DNA of 64,000 bases from NCBI RefSeq assembly GCF_004571025.1, contig NZ_SPQT01000014.1, positions 62,001 through 126,000 on the forward strand. Reading direction: 5' to 3'. This stretch comes from Bradyrhizobium niftali (GTDB lineage Bacteria; Pseudomonadota; Alphaproteobacteria; Rhizobiales; Xanthobacteraceae). Shown here piece after piece: positions 42,663 to 50,465 of this stretch (positions are counted from its first letter, which is position 1; each line of letters opens with the position of its first letter). The notes below the pieces were generated by a model that was given only the letters and a program-made list of their open reading frames with translations, ran no database searches and was not told the DNA's origin. Position numbers and translations under genes: made by a program.

Positions 42663-43379
42663 ATGGGTTCTGAACATACCGCAAAGGCCTTCGACACCGA
42701 CCTCCAGGAGCTCACCCGACTCGTCGCCGAGATGGGCGGGATCGCCGAGCGCATGATCGTCGATTCCGTCGACGCGCTGATCCGCCGCGACGTCGCGCTC
42801 GGCCAGCGCGTGGTCGCCACCGACACCGAGCTCGACGCGCTGCAGAAGCGCATCGAGGAGCGCGCCGTGCTCACCATCGCCCGCCGCCAGCCGATGGCGG
42901 TCGATCTGCGCGAGATCGTCGGCGCCATGCGCGTTGCGACCGATCTCGAGCGCATCGGCGACCTCGCCAAGAACATGGGCAAGCGCGTCGCCGCGCTGGA
43001 GACGGATTTCCATCCGCTCAAGCTGTTCCGCGGCCTGGAACACATGACCGACCTCGTGCAGCAGCAGGTCAAGTCGGTGCTGGACGCCTATGCCGCGCAC
43101 GATCTGCCGGCCGCGATGGCGGTGTGGAAGGGCGACGAGGAAGTGGACGCCATCTGCACCTCGCTGTTCCGCGAGCTCCTCACCTACATGATGGAGGATC
43201 CGCGCAACATCTCGTTCTGCATCCATCTGATGTTCTGCGCCAAGAACATCGAGCGGATCGGCGACCACGCCACCAACATCGCCGAGACCGTGTTCTACAT
43301 GATCGAGGGCCAGGCGATCACCGACAAGCGGCCGAAGGGCGACATGACGACCTTCGCCACGACGGTCCCGAATACCTGA
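42663..43379 (+). CDS. phoU: Phosphate signalling protein PhoU
   Basis: 238 residues, two three-helix bundles with the paired metal-site motifs DLERIGDLAKNM and NIERIGDHATNIAE. PhoU links PstSCAB occupancy to PhoR and limits phosphate uptake. The ATG has GAGGAGACGGG upstream. phoB follows after 22 bases. Confidence 0.95.
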   Translation: MGSEHTAKAFDTDLQELTRLVAEMGGIAERMIVDSVDALIRRDVALGQRVVATDTELDALQKRIEERAVLTIARRQPMAVDLREIVGAMRVATDLERIGDLAKNMGKRVAALETDFHPLKLFRGLEHMTDLVQQQVKSVLDAYAAHDLPAAMAVWKGDEEVDAICTSLFRELLTYMMEDPRNISFCIHLMFCAKNIERIGDHATNIAETVFYMIEGQAITDKRPKGDMTTFATTVPNT

Positions 43380-43401
43380 AGACGCAAGGAGCGACGACAC
43401 C

Positions 43402-44109
43402 ATGGGCGCACGCATTATGGTGGTTGAGGACGAGGAAGCTCTCACCGAGCTTCTCCGCTACAACCTCGAAGGCGACGGCTATGACGTCGAGACGGTGATG
43501 CGCGGCGACGACGCCGACACCCGCCTCAAGGAACATATCCCCGATCTGATCGTGCTCGACTGGATGCTGCCGGGACTGTCGGGCATCGAGCTGTGCCGGC
43601 GGCTGCGGACCCGGCCCGAGACCAAGCAGCTGCCGATCATCATGCTCACCGCGCGCGGTGAGGAGAGCGAGCGGGTGCGGGGTCTTGCGACCGGCGCGGA
43701 CGATTACATCGTCAAGCCGTTCTCGGTGCCGGAGCTGCTGGCGCGCGTGAAGGGCCTGCTGCGGCGCGCCAGCCCCGAGCGGCTCGCCACCGTGCTCGCC
43801 TATGGCGACATCGAGCTCGATCGCGACAAGCGCCGCGTGGCGCGCTCGGGCCGGCCGATCGACCTCGGCCCGACCGAATATCGCCTGCTGGAGTTCTTCC
43901 TGGAGCATCCCGGCCGCGTGTTCTCGCGCGAGCAGCTGCTCGACAGCGTCTGGGGCCGCGACATCTACATCGACGAGCGCACCGTCGACGTCCATATCGG
44001 CCGCCTGCGCAAGCTGCTCAATCTCGGCCGCGAGCAGGATCCCATCCGCACCGTCCGCGGCGCCGGCTACGCGCTGGATGATCGCTTTGCGAAGGCGGAG
44101 CAGACGTAA
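43402..44109 (+). CDS. phoB: Phosphate-regulon response regulator PhoB
   Basis: 235 residues. Receiver domain with Asp53 (LIVLDWMLPG), Thr in MLTARGE and Lys in IVKPFS; OmpR-type winged helix at the C-terminus (LGPTEYRLLEFFLEHPGRVFSREQLLDSVWG, RTVDVHIGRLRKLL). Binds PHO boxes such as the one upstream of pstS. It closes the operon before an R3 repeat. Confidence 0.95.
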   Translation: MGARIMVVEDEEALTELLRYNLEGDGYDVETVMRGDDADTRLKEHIPDLIVLDWMLPGLSGIELCRRLRTRPETKQLPIIMLTARGEESERVRGLATGADDYIVKPFSVPELLARVKGLLRRASPERLATVLAYGDIELDRDKRRVARSGRPIDLGPTEYRLLEFFLEHPGRVFSREQLLDSVWGRDIYIDERTVDVHIGRLRKLLNLGREQDPIRTVRGAGYALDDRFAKAEQT

Positions 44110-44151
44110 GGTTGGTGAGGGTTGGGTTAGCGGGCTGCAGCCACACTCTCA

Positions 44152-44312
44152 GTGTCGTCCCGGACAAGCGTAAGCGCAGATCCGGGACCCATAATCACAG
44201 GACGTGGTTGTTGCGCGAAAAAGGTAACTCCGAGTCCCCGTAACCACATTTTGCGGTGGCTATGGATCCCGGATCTGCGCGCGCTTTTGGCGCGCTTGTC
44301 CGGGACGACATC
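44152..44312. repeat. Family R3 repeat, doublet form
   Basis: Arms GTCGTCCCGGACAAGCGTAA and GCGCTTGTCCGGGACGAC with GATCCGGGACCCATAA / ATGGATCCCGGATCTGCGC inner arms. Between convergent phoB and gcrA. Confidence 0.85.
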
Positions 44313-44387
44313 GGAGTGTGTCGAGCCGTCGTCGCGTAACGGCGTCGCGTAACGGCGTCGTCTTTGCAGTCAGCTAGATCCGCGAAC

Positions 44388-44897
44388 TCACCGCGAGGGC
44401 TTGGCCGGTGCGCGCCGGCGATCCGCGGCCGGCTGATAGGCCACGCGCGAGTGCTGGGCGCAGTAGGGCAGGCCCGACAGCGCCTTGCCGCCACAGAAGA
44501 AGAAATCCGGGCTCGAGGGATCGCCGACCGGCCAGTGGCAGGTCGCCTCGTTCAGTTCCAGCAGCGACAGCCGCTGGCTCATCGGCACCACGTTGTCGTA
44601 GGTGACCGGTTCGGCCTCCACCTCGACCTCGAAGGCCTGCGCCAGCGCGGTGTTGCCGCGCGCAATGGGGCGGCTCACCCGCATCATGTGCTGCGCGGGA
44701 CGCGCCTTGCGCGGCCGCGGAGCCGCCGATGAGGGGCTCTTGGCGCGGCCGGACAGGCCGAGCCTGTGCACCTTGCCGATCACGGCATTACGGGTCACGT
44801 TACCGAGCTCGGCTGCGATCTGGCTGGCCGATAATCCGGCCTCCCAGAGCTTTTTCAACTGCTCGACGCGATCGTCGGACCATGTCAAAACCGTCAT
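44388..44897 (-). CDS. gcrA: Cell-cycle regulator GcrA
   Basis: 169 residues. The N-terminal DNA-binding domain is diagnostic: LTWSDDRVEQLKKLWEAGLSASQIAAELGNVTRNAVIGKVHRLGL. The C-terminal part carries TCHWPVGDPSSPDFFFCG and YCAQHSRVAY, a conserved Cys-containing sigma-interacting segment. GcrA is a sigma-70 cofactor that prefers CcrM-methylated GANTC promoters. Several GANTC sites lie in the region upstream of this gene. Confidence 0.94.
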   Translation of the reverse strand: MTVLTWSDDRVEQLKKLWEAGLSASQIAAELGNVTRNAVIGKVHRLGLSGRAKSPSSAAPRPRKARPAQHMMRVSRPIARGNTALAQAFEVEVEAEPVTYDNVVPMSQRLSLLELNEATCHWPVGDPSSPDFFFCGGKALSGLPYCAQHSRVAYQPAADRRRAPAKPSR

Positions 44898-45352
44898 TGC
44901 ACCCTTTCCCTCGCCGTGCGGCTGCCATCCTGGCGCCTCGCGGCGAATGCCTTAGCCTCGAAAAACCCGTGCCGTCAGAATCCCTTAAGGCTCGCCGGGC
45001 GCACCAGATGCGCCCGAACGTTTACGCCGGTACATGAGGACTTAGAGGATCAGAACTGCTGCACGAGATGTCGTATCTGACAAGCCAAACGCTACAATAT
45101 GGCGTGACTCACGCGCAAGAGTCAGCCGACTCGCTTCCACATGTTCCGTGGCCAAAACCCGGCAAATTTGGCACCGCAAGACTACGGATTCAGCGTTTCG
45201 CGAGGCTTTCGGGCGGCATTGACACCGGTTTCACCAAGCATAAGATAGTGTCACGTGCCGCCCTTAAAAGGCGGCACGTTTCGTTTTCCGGGCCGGTCAA
45301 TGGTGCGTTGCGCAATGCACGCTCACACCGTCCGCAACATCAAGTGACCGTC
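44898..45352. other. 455-base gcrA-argD control region
   Basis: Divergent region. It contains five GANTC sites (44978, 45106, 45119, 45128, 45187), a strong promoter and leader for argD described separately, and no protein gene that can be supported. A frame open from 45068 into argD lacks protein-like composition. Confidence 0.7.
45219..45352 (+). promoter_or_regulatory. argD promoter, 5' hairpin and short leader ORF
   Basis: TTGACA (45219-45224), 16 bases, TAAGAT (45241-45246) is a near-consensus promoter. Just after the expected start is a perfect 9-bp stem: CGTGCCGCC (45254-45262) with GGCGGCACG (45270-45278), then TTTCGTTTT, which looks like an intrinsic terminator at the very 5' end. 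A 15-codon frame (45300-45347, MVRCAMHAHTVRNIK) ends five bases before the argD ATG, which has no good Shine-Dalgarno of its own. Confidence 0.6.
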
Positions 45353-46561
45353 ATGACTAGCAGCGCAGCGCCGCATTTGCTTCCCGTTTTCGCCAGGTCC
45401 GACCTCGGTTTCGAGCGCGGCGAAGGCTGCTGGCTGATTGCGACCAATGGCGATCGCTATCTCGATTTTACGTCCGGCGTCGCGGTGAACGCGCTCGGCC
45501 ACGCCCATCCCGCGCTGGTCAAGGCGCTGCAGGAGCAGGCGACAAAACTCTGGCACATGTCGAACCTGTTTCAGAGCCCGGATGGCGAGAAGCTCGCGAC
45601 GCGCCTGTGCAATGAGAGCTTCGCGGACTTCGTGTTCTTCTGCAATTCCGGCGCCGAGGCGCTGGAGGGTGTGATCAAGCTGGTCCGCCATCACCACTTC
45701 TCCAAGGGGCATCCGGAGCGCTACCGCATCATCACCTTCGAAGGCGCCTTCCACGGCCGCACGCTGGCGACGCTGGCTGCAACGGGATCTGCAAAATATC
45801 TCGAAGGTTTTGGTCCGCCGATGGATGGCTTCGATCAGGTGCCGCATGGCGACATCGAGGCCGTCAAGAAGGCGATCGGTCCGCAGACCGCCGGCATCCT
45901 GATCGAGCCGATCCAGGGCGAGGGCGGTGTGCGATCGGCGACGCCGGGTTTTCTCAAGGCGCTGCGCCAGCTCTGCGATGAGAAGGGCCTGCTGCTCGCC
46001 TTCGACGAGGTGCAGACCGGCATGGGCCGCACCGGCGATCTGTTCGCGCATCGGCGCACCGGCGTCACGCCTGACGTGATGTCGCTGGCCAAGGCGCTCG
46101 GCGGCGGCTTTCCGATCGGCGCGATCCTGGCGACCGCGGATGCGGCGGCCGGCATGGGTCCCGGCTCGCACGGCTCGACCTTCGGCGGCAATCCGCTCGC
46201 GGTCGCGGCGGCGAACGCCGTGCTCGACGTCATGCTCAAGCCCGGCTTCTTCGACCACGTGCAGAAGATGTCGCTGCTGCTCAAGCAGAAGCTCGCCTCC
46301 GTGATCGATCGTTATCCCGACATCGTCAGCGAAGTGCGCGGCGAAGGCCTTCTGATCGGCATCAAGGCCGTGGTGCCATCAGGCGATCTCGGCGCGGCGC
46401 TGCGCAACGAGAAGCTGCTCACGGTCGGCGCCGGCGACAATGTCGTGCGTTTCCTGCCGCCCCTGATCGTCACCGAAGCCGAGATCGAGGACAGCGTCGG
46501 GCGGCTCGAACGCGCCTGCGCCGCGATCTCGTCCAGTCAGACCAAGCGGGCGGCAAGCTGA
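45353..46561 (+). CDS. argD: Acetylornithine aminotransferase ArgD
   Basis: 402-residue class III PLP aminotransferase of arginine synthesis. PLP lysine in SLAKALGGGFPIGA, substrate/cofactor segments CNSGAEALEG and TFEGAFHGRT, and LAFDEVQTGMGRTG. The start chosen is the ATG reading MTSSAAPHLLPVFAR; the upstream in-frame extension would translate promoter and leader. Its stop overlaps the argF ATG by one base. Confidence 0.93.
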   Translation: MTSSAAPHLLPVFARSDLGFERGEGCWLIATNGDRYLDFTSGVAVNALGHAHPALVKALQEQATKLWHMSNLFQSPDGEKLATRLCNESFADFVFFCNSGAEALEGVIKLVRHHHFSKGHPERYRIITFEGAFHGRTLATLAATGSAKYLEGFGPPMDGFDQVPHGDIEAVKKAIGPQTAGILIEPIQGEGGVRSATPGFLKALRQLCDEKGLLLAFDEVQTGMGRTGDLFAHRRTGVTPDVMSLAKALGGGFPIGAILATADAAAGMGPGSHGSTFGGNPLAVAAANAVLDVMLKPGFFDHVQKMSLLLKQKLASVIDRYPDIVSEVRGEGLLIGIKAVVPSGDLGAALRNEKLLTVGAGDNVVRFLPPLIVTEAEIEDSVGRLERACAAISSSQTKRAAS

Positions 46562-47484
46562 TGAGCAAGTCGCCGAAGCACTTCCTCGATATCAACGAGC
46601 TCCCGCTGTCGGAGCTCAAGAGCATGCTCGACGCCTCCTCCGCCATGAAGGCGAAGCAGAAGGCGCATCAGCCGGTGAGGCCGCTCGAAGGCAAGACGCT
46701 GGCGATGATCTTCGAGCGCCCCTCGACCCGTACGCGGGTGTCGTTCGACGTCGCCATGCGCCAGCTCGGCGGCGAGCCCATCATGCTCACCGGCGCCGAG
46801 ATGCAGCTCGGCCGCGGCGAGACCATCGCCGACACCGCGCGCGTGCTGTCGCGCTATGTCGACGCCATCATGATCCGCATCCTCAACCACGACGCGCTGC
46901 TGGAGCTCGCGGCCAACGCGACCGTGCCTGTCATCAACGGCCTGACCCGGCGCTCGCATCCCTGCCAGGTGATGGCCGACCTCCTGACCTATCAGGAGCA
47001 CCGTGGCCCGATCGAGGGCCGGACGGTGGCCTGGACCGGCGATGACAACAACGTGCTGGCGTCCTGGGCGCATGCCGCCGAGCGCTTCAAGTTTCAGCTC
47101 AACGTCGCAACGCCTCCGGAGCTGGCGCCGAAGAAGGCGATGCGCGACTGGATCAAGACGTCAGGCGCGCCGATCATGCTCGGCACCGATCCGGAAGCCG
47201 CCGTGCGCGGCGCCGATTGCGTCGTCACCGACACCTGGGTGTCGATGGGCGACAAGGAGGGCGAGCACCGCCACAACGTGCTCAAGCCCTACCAGGTCAA
47301 TGCCAAGCTGATGTCGCTGGCCAAGCCCGACGCGCTGTTCATGCACTGCCTGCCCGCCCATCGCGGCGAGGAGGTCACCGACGAGGTGATCGACGGCCCG
47401 CAATCGGTCGTGTTCGACGAGGCCGAAAACCGCCTGCACGCGCAGAAGGGCATTCTGGCCTGGTGCTTCGACGCGGTGAAGTAA
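46561..47484 (+). CDS. argF: Ornithine carbamoyltransferase ArgF
   Basis: 307 residues. Carbamoyl-phosphate site FERPSTRTRVSF, HPCQVMADLLT, and C-terminal HCLPAHRGEEV, all diagnostic. Converts ornithine to citrulline; coupled to argD (TGATG junction). The argD-argF-hslO order is common in alphaproteobacteria. Confidence 0.95.
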   Translation: MSKSPKHFLDINELPLSELKSMLDASSAMKAKQKAHQPVRPLEGKTLAMIFERPSTRTRVSFDVAMRQLGGEPIMLTGAEMQLGRGETIADTARVLSRYVDAIMIRILNHDALLELAANATVPVINGLTRRSHPCQVMADLLTYQEHRGPIEGRTVAWTGDDNNVLASWAHAAERFKFQLNVATPPELAPKKAMRDWIKTSGAPIMLGTDPEAAVRGADCVVTDTWVSMGDKEGEHRHNVLKPYQVNAKLMSLAKPDALFMHCLPAHRGEEVTDEVIDGPQSVVFDEAENRLHAQKGILAWCFDAVK

Positions 47485-47500
47485 CGGGACGAACTATCCG

Positions 47501-47627
47501 TCGTCCCGGCGAAGGCCGGGACCCATACCGCGTGATTTCTCGGTTGCGGAAAGTAGGCGTACCGAACGGCGAATCTTCGCATAACCACGCCCTGTGGTTA
47601 TGGGTCCCGGCCTTCGCCGGGACGACA
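47501..47627. repeat. Family R3 repeat, doublet form
   Basis: The best-preserved copy: GTCGTCCCGGCGAAGGCCGG-GACCCATA and, inverted, TATGGGTC-CCGGCCTTCGCCGGGACGAC. In the argF-hslO gap. Confidence 0.9.
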
Positions 47628-47725
47628 CCGAATTTGCAATATCGTGTGCAATCATAACTGCATCCGGAGCACGCTGCCTCACGCCCCCCTTCCATTTCCC
47701 ACCCACCGACCCCAGATAGACGGCC

Positions 47726-48733
47726 ATGGTTTCCCAATCCCCTGACATGAAAACCGGGCCTGAAGGCCCGGTTCGCGCACCATCAGCAGTTCCGATCGAC
47801 GATGCCGTGCTCCCCTACGAGGTCGACGCGCTCGACGTGCGCGGCCGGCTGGTGCGGCTCGGTCCGGCGCTCGACGACATCCTGACCAAGCACGATTATC
47901 CTGCTGCCGTGGGCAAGCTGCTCGGCGAGGCCATCGTGCTGACGACGCTGCTCGGAACGGCGCTGAAATTCGAGGGCCGCTTCATCCTCCAGGCCCAGAC
48001 CGATGGTCCGGTGTCGTTCCTGGTGGTGGATTACAAGGCGCCTGATCAACTTCGTGCCTATGCCCGCTTCGACGCCGCGCGCCTCGGTGAGATCAGGGAT
48101 TCCGGCACGCTGCTCGGCCGCGGCCATCTCGCCATGACCATCGACCAGGGCCCCGACATGAGCCGCTACCAGGGTCTGGTCGCGCTCGACGGCGGCAGCC
48201 TCGAAGACGCCGCCCACGAATATTTCCTGCGTTCCGAGCAGATCCCGACGCGCGTGCGTCTTGCGGTCGGCGAGGAGTGGCGCTCGAACGACGGCGGCAA
48301 GCATCGCTGGCGTGCCGGCGGCATGCTGATGCAGTTTTTGCCGAAGGCGCCGGAGCGCGCGCGGCAGGCGGACTTGCATCCCGGCGATGCGCCCGAAGGC
48401 GTCGAAGTGCATGCTGTCGCGGAAGACGACGCCTGGGTCGAGGCGCGTTCGCTGATCGAGACCGTCGAGGACGTCGAGCTGATCGATCCGGAGCTGTCCG
48501 GCGAGCGGCTGCTCTACCGCCTCTTCCACGAGCGTGGCGTGCGCGTGTTCAAGCCGCTGGTCCTGAAGGCGCAATGCTCCTGCTCGCGCGACGCGGTCGC
48601 GTCGATGCTGAAGAGCTTTTCGCCGGACGATCGCGCCGCGATGGTCAAGGACGACAAGGTCGTCGTCACCTGCGAGTTCTGCTCGTCGGTCTACGATTTC
48701 ACGCCGGACGAGGCGGGCGTGGAGGACGCGTAA
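47726..48733 (+). CDS. hslO: Redox-regulated chaperone Hsp33
   Basis: 335 residues. The redox zinc site is intact: CSC in KAQCSCSRDAV and CEFC in VTCEFCSSVYDF, near the C-terminus. The N-terminal 25 residues (before VLPYEVDALDVRGRLVRLG) are extra. The ATG has a weak ribosome site; an in-frame ATG at 47747 precedes a perfect 8-bp hairpin at 47753-47772 (ACCGGGCC, four bases, complement) that lies in the coding start. Holdase activated by oxidation. Confidence 0.93.
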   Translation: MVSQSPDMKTGPEGPVRAPSAVPIDDAVLPYEVDALDVRGRLVRLGPALDDILTKHDYPAAVGKLLGEAIVLTTLLGTALKFEGRFILQAQTDGPVSFLVVDYKAPDQLRAYARFDAARLGEIRDSGTLLGRGHLAMTIDQGPDMSRYQGLVALDGGSLEDAAHEYFLRSEQIPTRVRLAVGEEWRSNDGGKHRWRAGGMLMQFLPKAPERARQADLHPGDAPEGVEVHAVAEDDAWVEARSLIETVEDVELIDPELSGERLLYRLFHERGVRVFKPLVLKAQCSCSRDAVASMLKSFSPDDRAAMVKDDKVVVTCEFCSSVYDFTPDEAGVEDA

Positions 48734-48749
48734 AGCATCGTGCCCACCC

Positions 48750-49440
48750 TACGGCATCGCGTGACCCGACGGGCAAAACACCCGCGAAGCTGTCAATCGG
48801 CCGGTGCAAAAATATTCCGCTTTACCGAAATTCGGTTTTGTCGTATGTGTCGGCCATCCCGGCTCATCCTCGAGGGGCGATCATGTGGTCGTCATTTTCG
48901 CGAGCCGGGCTTGCGGTGGACGCGGCAGCGTCGGGCGCGAGAGGCGTGGGGCAGGGCGGATTGCTCTCCGTGAGCCCCAAGGCTTCGTGCGGACGAACGG
49001 CGCTGCCAGGGTTCGTCTCGCCAGCAGGTTTCCGGCTCCGTCGACAGGGCCGGGAAAACCGCGGCGAAATGGCGGGCCGTGCGTACGGCAAAACCGTGTG
49101 GTCCTGGCCGTCGTTGCTACGGTCAAGCTCTTGCGAATGCGGCAGTCGCGTCAACCGGCGCGGTGTCGGTGAATTCCGCTGGGGTGAGGGAGGCCAGAAG
49201 GAACTCGGCTCCCGGGAGAGCACGGCATAAGCCGTCCAACCACTGCGCAGGGAAGGCCGAGTGATTGGCACCACCTGTATGCTGCTGTGCGGTTCTTTTG
49301 CGCTACCTTTCGCGCAGCAGACCGCGGGTGCGAGGTCAGCACCCGGCCTTCCCTGCGCCCTCTTGGCTTGGAGGGTGGAGCGACGAAGCAAAGCTCGGGC
49401 GAAATCCGCCGCGAGGACGGGAAGGCATGTCTGCGACCAC
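48750..49440. other. Structured gene-free element, candidate bradyrhizobial repeat or ncRNA
   Basis: No frame here has protein-like composition on either strand. The 3' third folds strongly: GCGCAGGGAAGGCCGAGTG (49245-49263) pairs with 49340-49358 at 18 of 19 positions, enclosing a 10-bp stem (49282-49291 with 49311-49320). A 7-bp stem CGGGTGC/GCACCCG (49325-49331 with 49339-49345) competes with the outer stem. From memory, related sequence recurs in Bradyrhizobium genomes as a non-coding block; not checked. Between convergent hslO and apaG. Confidence 0.45.
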
Positions 49441-49447
49441 ACACTCG

Positions 49448-49572
49448 CTGTCATCGCCCGCCTTGACCGGGCGATCCAGTATTCCGAGACAGTTGTGGTT
49501 CGGCCGAGGAGCCGCGGCGTACTGGATTCCCCGCCCCAGTGCGCAAGTGCGCACAAGTCGGGGAATGACAGT
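49448..49572. repeat. Family R2 palindromic repeat
   Basis: Arms TCATCGCCCGCCTTGACCGG and CAAGTCGGGGAATGACAG around the core ATCCAGTATTCCGAGAC and GGCGTACTGGATTCCCCG. First of three different palindromes packed in this gap. Confidence 0.85.
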
Positions 49573-49605
49573 GTTATCTGGAGAACCAGCCCATACCTCA
49601 TACTC

Positions 49606-49717
49606 CGTCATTGCGAGCGCAGCGAAGCAATCCAGAATCCCTCCGCGGAAAGACTCTGGATTGCTTCCGCCTTCGCTAAAGCTTCGGCGGACAAGTCGCT
49701 GCGCTCGCAATGACGGG
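49606..49717. repeat. Family R5 palindromic repeat
   Basis: CGTCATTGCGAGCGCAGCGA and its inverse TCGCTGCGCTCGCAATGACG flank AGCAATCCAGA and TCTGGATTGCTTC arms. A second copy is at 60133-60222. Confidence 0.85.
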
Positions 49718-49750
49718 ATTGGGGAAGCTGCGCGCCAGGAACTCGGACAT

Positions 49751-49867
49751 CGTAGGGTGGGTTAGCCCTGCAGATGCGCGAAGCGCATCTGCCCGGCGTA
49801 ACCCACCTCTTTGGTTCCGTGTGCAGAGAGAAGTGGTGGGTTACGCCTTCGGCTAACCCACCCTACG
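49751..49867. repeat. Family R4 palindromic repeat
   Basis: CGTAGGGTGGGTTAGCCCTG and GGCTAACCCACCCTACG are inverted ends; inside are GATGCGCGAAGCGCATC and GTAACCCACC/GGTGGGTTAC. A second copy is at 53514-53620. Confidence 0.88.
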
Positions 49868-49875
49868 GCACGCCC

Positions 49876-50268
49876 CTAATTCAACACCCGCTTGTTGTCC
49901 GGGCTATCCAGCGAAAACGTCGGCACGTCGATCTCGAAGCGTTCGCCGCTTTCGCTGACCATCTGGTAGCGGCCGGTCATGAAGCCGGAGGCGGTCGAGA
50001 GCGGCACGCCGGAGGTATATTCGAAGCGCTCGCCGGGGGCCAGGGTCGGCTGCTCGCCGACCACGCCCTCGCCCTTCACCTCCTGCTGCCGGCCGGTGGC
50101 GTCGGTGATGATCCAGTGCCGCGTCTTGAGCTGCACGGTCTCCTCGCCCGAATTGGTGATGACGATGGTGTAGGACCAGAAATAGCGGGAGCGGTCGGCC
50201 GACGATTGTTCCGGAACAAAGTTCGGCTCGACGGTCACTTCGATCTGGCGGGTCACGGCGCGGTACAT
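49876..50268 (-). CDS. apaG: ApaG-family protein
   Basis: 130 residues with the fibronectin-III-like ApaG fold: YFWSYTIVITNSGEETVQLKTRHWIITDATG and the GxGVxGExPxLxPGExFEYTSG segment. E. coli ApaG is linked to Co2+ resistance and Mg2+ efflux, but the molecular role is unsettled. The start chosen is MYRAVTRQIEV; an upstream in-frame ATG at 50280 would add four residues. Confidence 0.92.
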   Translation of the reverse strand: MYRAVTRQIEVTVEPNFVPEQSSADRSRYFWSYTIVITNSGEETVQLKTRHWIITDATGRQQEVKGEGVVGEQPTLAPGERFEYTSGVPLSTASGFMTGRYQMVSESGERFEIDVPTFSLDSPDNKRVLN

Positions 50269-50465
50269 GGCTGCCATCATAACGAAAACCCGGCCGGGAA
50301 CCAAACGCCGCGGGCGGCTTTCGCGACATCGTCCCGCCAGAATTCGCGGAGAAAGACACCCCCAAAGAAAGACACCCTTATGTGATCCGGCCGCTTTGCG
50401 AGACGACGGCCGGACCGGTACAATCCTTATAACGTCGCGATTTGAGTGAGGGTTTTCAGGCCCCG

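Noticed and set aside
45068..45352. A longer N-terminus for ArgD starting at 45068.
   Set aside because: It would translate the promoter, the hairpin and the short leader; ArgD homology begins at MTSSAAPHLLPVFAR.
48864..49601. Open frames on both strands in the hslO-apaG gap.
   Set aside because: Rich in Arg, Pro and Ser, running across several palindromic repeats; more likely non-coding.
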